Below, piece after piece: positions 60,401 to 64,000 of a DNA stretch of 64,000 nucleotides (position 1 is the first letter of the stretch; the number at the start of each line of letters is the position of its first letter). This DNA is from Leptoclinus maculatus (lineage: Eukaryota; Chordata; Actinopteri; Perciformes; Stichaeidae). The position numbers and the translations under genes were made by a program. The stretch lies in assembly GCA_032191485.1 (NCBI GenBank), contig JAVDOI010000001.1, positions 31,171,948 to 31,235,947 of the forward strand, written 5' to 3'. The notes beneath the pieces are model-generated. The model saw only the letters and a list, made by a program, of their open reading frames with translations, was not told the DNA's origin and did not search any database.

Positions 60401-61355
60401 ATATTAAGACGAGGAAGATGACCAAAAGTAATGTCTTGTGTTGCAAGTGGATGCCAGGTTGGAGTATGATGAGCAATTTAGGCAGCCTGTGGATGAGTTC
60501 GGGTTTGTCCAAATTGGCAAAATAAGAAAACGTTCAGGGGGCTGCTCCGTAAAGGAGAGTGGGTAAACCTATGAAAAGAACAGACTCCATATGCTTTGTC
60601 ACCTACACAACTAGGACTGATTATATTTGAAGAAGAAGAAGAAAAAATATCCTCTCTTGTTGTTGTTTAATTGTGCCTGGATTTGTTACACGGTCTGTGG
60701 AGGAATAATCATTTTGAACATAAATTTGACAACTTATATTACATCGGCAAATCAGTCAATCAGTGTTCAGGGCACGTTACACATACAAGCTGCATACTTA
60801 CTTGTGTTTGAAATAAAAGAGGAATCAGTTAGGAAAATAAAGCTCTACAAGAGTAAAAAGAATGCAACACCTGCCAATGAACACTTTGTTAAAAGAGAAT
60901 TATAAGTTTAACAAAAACAGACTGGTGTCTGGTTAGCTGCTCATTAGCAACAATAAAAAAAGAAGAAAAAAGAAGCGAGCAGCAGAAATAAAAAGATGTT
61001 TAAAGGTGTAAGTACATGAAACACACAGCACACAAAAACAAACCCTAATACCTAAACACTGCATAGTTACCACACACACATGACATTTGGACATTAATTG
61101 TAAAAAACATTTATCAAGTTTAGCGTGGCCAGCTCGGGATTAGTTTTGTCTTGATGTTAGTTTTATTACCAGGTTATCCCTATTCTAACCTATAGTCAAA
61201 GCGTACTAATGTTACAATACTACTGTTAGCTTAATGTTTTAGTTGTATTCAGCATTAGAGTGTAACATGTACCTGCTGTATTCTTTAACCACATATTTGC
61301 TCTGTTTGTGGTGGTATTCATGGTTGTAATTCCCACGTTTCATCCACGCTGACAT
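33480..61355 (-). CDS. myom2: M-protein (myomesin-2), complete coding region in 38 exons
   Basis: M-protein is a structural protein of the sarcomeric M-band in striated muscle. It belongs to the myomesin family, which crosslinks thick filaments and binds myosin and titin. The start is ATG at 61355 (MSAWMKRGNYNHEYHHK) and the stop is TAG at 33480-33482. The 38 exons sum to 4,239 nt (1,412 aa; the human protein is about 1,465), with every junction GT-AG and in phase. Domain order is head, Ig1-2, FnIII 1-5, Ig3-7, tail. Four points favour MYOM2 over MYOM1 or MYOM3: the C-terminal SVYRHGEKIP, the blocks IPLKSELAY and SSLVLIGDAFK, the head pattern KR..Y/F...Y......Y..EYSS, and the lack of room for the MYOM1 EH segment. 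Whether this is the a or b teleost copy cannot be told. Confidence 0.88.
34081..38849 (-). CDS. myom2: myom2 exons for last helical linker and Ig7
   Basis: Exons 38813-38849 (37 nt) and 37070-37092 (23 nt) together encode the linker YEKAFAEFQKLKTEAYAEKY. Exons 36854-36909, 36691-36780 and 34081-34206 encode Ig7 (residues about 1254-1344): RGQVVGGLPDVVTIMEKKTL, LTCTVCGEPKPQVSWLRNGA, SMTIKGVSMDNSGRYTMIVQ, and NKYGGESVDIV. In the family this last Ig domain mediates antiparallel dimerisation at the M-band. The 23 nt microexon was accepted because its phase (1+21+1) is the only one that joins its neighbours in frame. Confidence 0.85.
34207..36690 (-). other. myom2 intron, 2.5 kb
   Basis: No embedded gene or named repeat was recognised. 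It is AT-rich with a few A-runs. A GC-richer part around 35190-35480 may be an unidentified dispersed repeat. Confidence 0.45.
39302..41543 (-). CDS. myom2: myom2 exons for helical linker and Ig6
   Basis: Exon 41505-41543 (39 nt) encodes the linker FDDAINKISQLAG. Exons 40567-40672, 39768-39834 and 39302-39398 encode Ig6 (residues about 1143-1233): SSAAELVINCTATGIQLQCH, YYTSEMNIAWCHGEAKLSHS, DKIVIGGTPAMAVMELIEPT, and EKDKGLYSIVITNSENSHKR. The block GIQLQC..KYYT.EM...WCH is close to M-protein. Confidence 0.87.
41236..41256. repeat. (TG)n microsatellite in a myom2 intron
   Basis: About ten TG units between the linker and Ig6 exons. Confidence 0.9.
42250..44137 (-). CDS. myom2: myom2 exons for helical linker and Ig5
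   Basis: Exon 44075-44137 (63 nt) encodes the helix FKAALAEADYQRREYIRVKE. Exons 43614-43681, 42650-42763 and 42250-42337 encode Ig5 (residues about 1041-1130): PHFSEFLTLQVGDDCSVNLV with CK, SNLKKESVFHWYKEDTEIIP, SGVCKLTIKLFSLKTAGVYK, and AAISDDRGKDMSQIDISGK. The core Trp and the LVC Cys are present. Confidence 0.87.
44766..45741 (-). CDS. myom2: myom2 exons for helical linker and Ig4
   Basis: Exon 45697-45741 (45 nt) encodes a helical linker (ELTKMLALSYDIRHP). Exons 45158-45294 and 44766-44910 encode Ig4 (residues about 926-1019): IIPLKSELAYKILERGRMRF, WLEAEAISSKVTYKFFANNK, STGIIEFILDHFTEESEGTF, and TCQITDGGGTAQSSLVLIGD. In the myomesin family, long helices alternate with Ig domains in the C-terminal half and give the dimer its elasticity. 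Confidence 0.87.
47100..48165 (+). repeat. Dispersed repeat split by a DNA-transposon-like element
   Basis: Left part 47140-47215 (GCTCGTCTTCCACGGAGTCC, CCATGTTTTTACAGCAGCCC, AGAAGGAACA) and right part 48102-48165 (GAACGCCACCGTAGTTCTCC, GGTTGCAACCTGCCACA) belong to one common fish repeat. The interior (about 47221-48101) is another common fish repeat: GAAACCCGGAATTAAACGG, CGCGAGCAGACATGCCGC, ACAGCATGAATGATCGGCCA, AACTTCACTCAGAAATGTTA, GTATTGATAAGAG. The inner element starts AGGGATG and ends with the inverted CTATCCCT, which suggests short terminal inverted repeats. It lies in the 2.8 kb intron between Ig3 and the Ig4 linker. Confidence 0.65.
47408..47506. repeat. (CA)n microsatellite inside the inner repeat
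   Basis: Interrupted CA tract of about 40 units, carried within the transposon-like repeat. Confidence 0.95.
48569..49018 (-). CDS. myom2: myom2 exons for Ig3
   Basis: Exons 48856-49018 and 48569-48675 encode residues about 821-910: SQEVSCVVDEKSGDIVLSFE, SCQITEGSQFIWKKDYKEI, KTEGSHSKLIFENADKEDFG, and TYSVSVTNTEGVSSSYTISA. The acceptor of the first exon was set at 49018 (tattcaag) because the alternative seven bases further in breaks the frame. The intron between the two exons is 180 bases and is nearly half CA repeat. Confidence 0.87.
48765..48846. repeat. (TG)n microsatellite next to a myom2 splice donor
   Basis: About 41 TG units with one CT interruption. On the transcribed strand this is a CA tract starting about 10 nt after the donor of exon 48856-49018, and it fills nearly half of the 180-base intron. 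Confidence 0.95.
49265..50787 (-). CDS. myom2: myom2 exons for FnIII 5
   Basis: Exons 50609-50787 and 49265-49379 encode residues about 722-820: PAYDLTFGEVRDNSLLVEW, KKPVYAGSGPITGYHVEYAK, NWITANETVVSHRFHK, and VTGLETSTSYMFRVCADSAA. The 1.2 kb intron between them holds a dispersed repeat (50143-50475). Confidence 0.88.
50143..50475 (+). repeat. Dispersed repeat / MITE, GGGCTGCAACTAACGATTATT type
   Basis: It starts AGGGCTGCAACTAACGATTA, continues TTTTCATTATCGATAAATCT and GAGCTGGAACCAACGAAT, and ends ATTAATTATCAATTAATCAT. This is the order of a widespread vertebrate MITE with complementary ends. The copy is diverged, and the middle is shortened. It lies in the intron inside FnIII 5. Confidence 0.75.
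50975..51621 (-). CDS. myom2: myom2 exons for FnIII 4
   Basis: Exons 51434-51621 and 50975-51101 encode residues about 618-722: HPSAPYDIALLSCDGHSMVL, NWKKPLHSGGSNVKEYYVDK, EGLTEGAVYQFQVYAASLAG, then the linker EAWTMPEPG. The blocks LLSCDGHSM and EAWTMPEPGPAYDLTF are close to those that I know from M-protein. Confidence 0.88.
51722..52110 (-). CDS. myom2: myom2 exons for FnIII 3
   Basis: Exons 51936-52110 and 51722-51843 encode residues about 519-617: VPSAPGQVVATRETNTSLLI, QWAPPKEPNNLIGYYIDQC, NDWTSANHKPHKNSKF, and VVSGLTTGETYVFRVQAINE. The following intron (51622-51721) is exactly 100 bases, too short to hold the EH segment that MYOM1 inserts between its third and fourth FnIII domains. Confidence 0.88.
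52268..53291 (-). CDS. myom2: myom2 exons for linker and FnIII 2
   Basis: Exon 53238-53291 encodes a charged linker (KKLGGKLDVVSYHDEVE). Exons 52944-53071 and 52268-52451 encode FnIII 2 (residues about 414-518): PPGAPSGIYASEVDRTYVVL, SWKAPGYSSKAPMWYYIEK, SGAWVRVN, and FDLTEGKEYKFRILSANIYG. The two FnIII exons meet at the same place in the fold as in FnIII 1. Confidence 0.88.
53915..54490 (-). CDS. myom2: myom2 exons for FnIII 1
   Basis: Exons 54349-54490 and 53915-54114 encode residues about 283-396. FnIII hallmarks are APGAPMDIKIHDANRDYVIV, the Trp in SWKPPNTTTEGPILGYFVDK, the second Trp in NWTQC, and YPVSGLFEGHAYYFRVRAVN with the tyrosine-corner Tyr. The first exon contains a run of eight C (54478-54485) encoding the PPP of DGPPPVAHAPG. 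A linker ending LDPTEFERLHA follows. Confidence 0.88.
54650..55593 (-). CDS. myom2: myom2 exons for Ig2
   Basis: Exons 55543-55593, 55223-55387 and 54650-54811 encode residues about 157-282. The small first exon is an acidic linker (FKQEEESCAYAWLPF). The Ig fold has ATEGESARLTVTMTV, the core Trp in AQWYRDD at the exon junction, VTTLTIPNLFKDDEGLYTIR with the D-x-G-x-Y motif, and GGTAQHSAFVSVSD. The B-strand Cys is replaced by Thr/Val, so this domain has no canonical disulphide pair. Confidence 0.85.
55680..55800 (+). repeat. Dispersed repeat, same family as at 47.1/48.1 kb
   Basis: GTAGTCGGCATCATGTTTCA, ACAGTACACTCTAGATAGG, GCGTTTTCACGTCGGCCAG and TAGTTCTCCTACCCGCTTGG follow in the same order as the family seen at 47140-48165 (CCGCCATGTTTTTACAG, CACCGTAGTTCTCC). 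This is a second diverged copy in a myom2 intron. Confidence 0.6.
56058..58667 (-). CDS. myom2: myom2 exons for Ig1
   Basis: Exons 58513-58667, 58203-58286 and 56058-56146 encode residues about 47-156. The I-set Ig fold is visible: FENTPIKLFCTVEG with the B-strand Cys, FPTPVVKWYKDG with the core Trp spanning the first intron, HTLEIQRC, and EDTAQYTVVASNSHG with the Y-x-V/C strand F. The F-strand Cys position is Val (YTVVASN), which is common in this family. A basic linker (VRTKMVSKYVREEP) precedes the domain. Confidence 0.85.
56147..58202 (-). other. myom2 intron within Ig1, 2.1 kb
   Basis: It contains the long TG tract 57317-57402 followed by a G-rich stretch (57403-57427). No exon-like frame between 56.2 and 58.2 kb shows family similarity. 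Confidence 0.5.
57317..57402. repeat. (TG)n microsatellite, long
   Basis: About 43 uninterrupted TG units in the intron within Ig1. Confidence 0.97.
58924..61355 (-). CDS. myom2: myom2 head region exons (residues 1-47)
   Basis: Exons 61273-61355 (coding part) and 58924-58981. The peptide starts MSAWMKRGNYNHEYHHKQSK and continues YVVKEYSS, then EAMEERYEHKTQARIQEV. In myomesins the N-terminal head binds myosin. With the first part of the next exon the head is only about 62 residues before Ig1, whereas human M-protein has about 150. The Ser-rich middle of the head is missing, or it lies in unrecognised exons of the 2.3 kb intron 58982-61272. In the reading frame upstream of the ATG there is no stop before the possible acceptors (tctacag ending at 61363, or caacag at 61379), but alignment to the family supports this ATG. 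Confidence 0.75.
58982..61272 (-). other. myom2 intron in the head region, 2.3 kb
   Basis: A GC-richer island at 60090-60540 has open frames on both strands (140 codons minus, 107 codons plus). Neither resembles a myomesin head, and neither has exon boundaries that I can place. Missing head exons could lie here, but I could not identify them. Confidence 0.4.
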
Positions 61356-61597
61356 GGTGACACTGTAGATATACTGACCTGTTGGACCAGCAACAAACAC
61401 ACAAAGACTGACATGGTAACAAAGTAACAGTAGATCCTCACCTCCAAGTCAGATCAGCAACACAGTACAACATACACAAACACAAGGGCTACCAACCCTA
61501 AAGGACTGTCAATGTGACTTCAGGAAGTTGATGCACTCAATGATGCTGTCATGAAGACAACAAAAGGAAGGACAGAGTTTGTTAATTATCCAGAGGA

Positions 61598-61720
61598 GCG
61601 TGTATTTTTTATTAAACCTTTATTCATACGGGTAATCTCATTGAAACACAGGGTCTCATTTTTAGGGGAGACCTGGTTAAGACACAACAGCAATACAACA
61701 CAAAGTCACAGACAGACAGG
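61598..61720 (+). repeat. Dispersed repeat, TTTATTAAACC / GGGAGACCTGG type
   Basis: TTTTTTATTAAACCTTTATT, GGTAATCTCATTGAAACACA, GGGTCTCATTTTTAGGGGAG, ACCTGGTTAAGACA and CAGCAATACAACA follow the order of a common vertebrate dispersed repeat (TTTATTTAACCAGG...CATTGAGA...AGGGAGACCTGGCC). Confidence 0.6.
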
Positions 61721-63189
61721 ACATTTGGGGGCTTTTAGAAACAGAGTCCTGTCTTTGTCTATATTAACGACTTGGTGCTTTGCAACAATATGCAAGATAA
61801 GTGGAAAATATATTTGTGTTAACTGCCTCATCCCTTGCGAAAAAAGAAAGGCCCTCCTGGAATTTGGACACATTTGGACACAAACACAGCAGTCTTACTG
61901 TCAGCTTTAGGAATGACAAGGTGACATTATATTGATTTAAAGACACACATGTACATACAGAAACAAAAGGCATGGATGTAGTCTATTGTTGGACCAGTGA
62001 TGTATATGAACAGTAACTGACCGAGTACAGCTGCACTTTGCATTAAGTTGACAGCTCCAAATTCAGCATGAGCAGTTGTATATTCATTACAGTTTTATAT
62101 ACAGTGGTGGACTGTGAATACAGGTATTTTCACCTTTAAAGACAAGTGAATAAAACGCTACTAAATTAAATATGAGAGGTTTGTTACTTCGTGTGAGCTC
62201 TGCAAAGCAGCTCTTATCGTAAGACGTTTCTATTATTCACATCATATCCTGCACTCGTAACTAGACTTAGACATGACATGGCATGAATAAAACTATCACG
62301 TATCACTGGCAGTTTAAGCTGTTGTGTGTCTGACATAAGACGTTTTACAGTACATAACTTTGACATCATGCAGTCATAGCGGCATTCAAACATAATTGCC
62401 TCACCAGAAATAAGGAGAGATGAAACATGAAGCGATTCTCCCTGGCCAACCTTACCCTGAAAGCTACTGAGACATGCTCCAATGGCAAAGACATTCCTGT
62501 TTCCCACATCTCTGAAACTCTTAACCCATGTTTTACTCACTTCTAATGCCTTAAAACCGCTAATCAAGCAGCCAGACAATCAGATAGATGCTATCATAAT
62601 GCCCCCAGCCCCTAAAGGCAATCCTGGTTGAATCATGTTGTTGTGCAGTAGAAAAGCTCCATAATAATAATAATTTATCACAGAAAATGTTCTTCACCCT
62701 ACTCAAGGAACAACAAACCAGCGTATTGTCCCTATTGTCTCTTGTGAGTTAGTACAGTTTATTGATGCAACACTCTCTAGAGCAGTGTCACAAAATCTAA
62801 ATCAAAGCTGCAGACATAGGGAGACGTGCTTCCAAAGGAAATCAGCATTAAATTCAACTGCCCTCAGGCAAGTTTTCACTGCAGACTTGTCATATTCTAG
62901 TCCCATCTGCCCGACACCCCACTGGCTGTCCTCTGCCTCTGTCAGTCCAGCCAAGACTGTAACAGCACAAATGTCTGCCAAATGACACCCGAGCCACGCC
63001 GCCTGCAACAGTAAACCTCTGAAACGCTCAACCATAACCGTAAAACCTCTGAACAGTTGCTATTTGGATACCAACACTTGCTGTGTGCTCAATAGTGGCA
63101 ATTGTAATACAATGGAAATAATAATGGCTCCTTTGTGATGTAAGTTCATTATTTTAAGATCAAACTAAGTCAACAAGGTACGAGTCCCA

Positions 63190-63560
63190 GAACTACACAC
63201 CAGCAACTTGTGCACTGAAGCAACAGTCCTCCGCTGTCACAAGGAAAGATACAGGAGAACATTCCTGCCCACTGCTATTACACTTTATAACAATCCCACA
63301 TAACTACACACTGCTACACTGTTGTTGTTTGCTGTTGGTTGGTTTTTTTTGCACTACTGTTTTTTGCACTAGTTTTTATTTTTATTTTTACTTAACACTA
63401 ATAATTCTATTCATTGTATATACTGTGCATTTCTGTTATTTTATCTCTTATATAATATGTCCTACTCTGTTATTTGTGTATATATTGTGCATTTTTTCAC
63501 AAATTTCCCCCTGGGGATGAATAAAGTATGCATCTATCTATCATCTATCTATCTAAGTGT
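63190..63560 (+). mobile_element. 3' end of a LINE with (ATCT)n tail
   Basis: The plus-strand frame at 63233-63298 reads CHKERYRRTFLPTAITLYNN, the typical R-x-R-R-S/T-F-x-P end of an ORF2 in L2-like fish LINEs. It is followed by an AT-rich 3' UTR, TTCCCCCTGGGGATGAATAA, AGTATGCATCT and ATCT repeats (63531-63556). It is strongly 5'-truncated and antisense to myom2 in its 5' intron. A 63-codon ORF over the UTR is an artefact. Confidence 0.75.
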
Positions 63561-63913
63561 CCCCACCGAGTTTTATTCTCCAGTGGGTCTCCATTTTAAC
63601 CAATTAAGAGTCTAACTATGAACACAAAGAGAACTGTTGTTTTGTCTCAAACAAGGAAATTATCTTCAAAACAGTGGTTAACTAATTTATTCAGATTGAA
63701 TTTCAGCACATCCTTCATACTTCATGTATCATCATTCATCACTTTGATATCATCAGCTCTGGTTAGGGCCAAAGAACATCTCTGGGTCTTTCCCCAATTC
63801 CTCCACCCCACTAATCCCACCAGCTGCACTTTGGTTTGAAACAAGAGTAGACTCAAAGCTGAGGACACAAAGGTGATAGAAAAAAAGAGAGAAGGAAATT
63901 ATAGCTTTCTTAC

Positions 63914-64000
63914 CCCTTGAGATTTCCTTTGCAGCGACTTCGGTTGACAGCCTGAATCCACCGGGAGTCAGCCTAAACCAAGTACCAGGCCAACAAAAAC
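63914..64000 (-). other. myom2: Candidate 5' (probably untranslated) exon of myom2
   Basis: On the minus strand a GC-richer stretch (GACTCCCGGTGGATTCAGG, CAACCGAAGTCGCTGC, GAAATCTCAAGGG) ends in a good donor, GTAAGAAAG, at 63913. It would splice to the acceptor of the first coding exon (61378 or 61362). One frame is open through the junction into the myom2 ATG, but the family start is the internal ATG, so this is more likely 5' UTR. It could also start inside the window at an acceptor-like tttag (63973), or be an unrelated exon. Confidence 0.35.

Noticed and set aside
60090..60525. 140-codon minus and 107-codon plus ORFs in the head-region intron
   Set aside because: They overlap on opposite strands in GC-richer DNA and have no family similarity, and I could not place exon borders that fit the phase of the neighbouring myom2 exons.
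33480..61355. Assignment to MYOM1 or MYOM3
   Set aside because: There is no EH segment, and the C-terminus, head pattern and several blocks fit M-protein better. A tree would settle it, but the balance is clear.

Overview
The window is eukaryotic and almost certainly from a teleost fish, probably a percomorph. It has one intron-rich gene with GT-AG splice sites, a low GC background, many long TG/CA microsatellites, and dispersed repeats that I recognise from bony-fish genomes. There are no prokaryotic genes, operons or CRISPR arrays. Family and repeat identities come from memory of those families, since no search could be run.

The right half (33480-61355, minus strand) holds one gene, myom2, encoding M-protein (myomesin-2), a sarcomeric M-band protein. 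I traced 38 coding exons. Their lengths sum to 4,239 nt, which is 1,412 codons plus a stop, and every junction keeps phase. The domain order is: short head, Ig1, Ig2, five fibronectin type III (FnIII) domains, five more Ig domains joined by short helical linkers, and a Pro/Lys-rich tail. A likely 5' untranslated exon lies at the right edge (63914 onward), so the promoter is outside the window. The introns carry microsatellites, two nested dispersed repeats and the 3' end of a LINE in the opposite orientation.

The left half (1-33300) lies downstream of myom2 and shows no host gene that I can support. It contains four things of note. (1) A 1.35 kb piggyBac-like element (11581-12934) sits in a dispersed repeat at a TTAA site and keeps the first 40 codons of a transposase-like frame. 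(2) A degenerate GTCATAGTATAGTATG array (about 15.56-22.06 kb) is interrupted by a LINE relic, two dispersed repeats, an AT microsatellite, a roughly 1 kb inverted repeat and a 28S rRNA fragment. (3) A foldback element lies at 28.64-28.94 kb. (4) A minisatellite of about 36 units (29268-30655) is followed by three very long TG/CA tracts; it is open in several frames on both strands and is probably not a gene.

No new multi-gene system is visible. The most useful points are the complete myom2 model, the CA tract directly after one of its splice donors, the nested piggyBac insertion and the rRNA fragment inside the satellite-like array.
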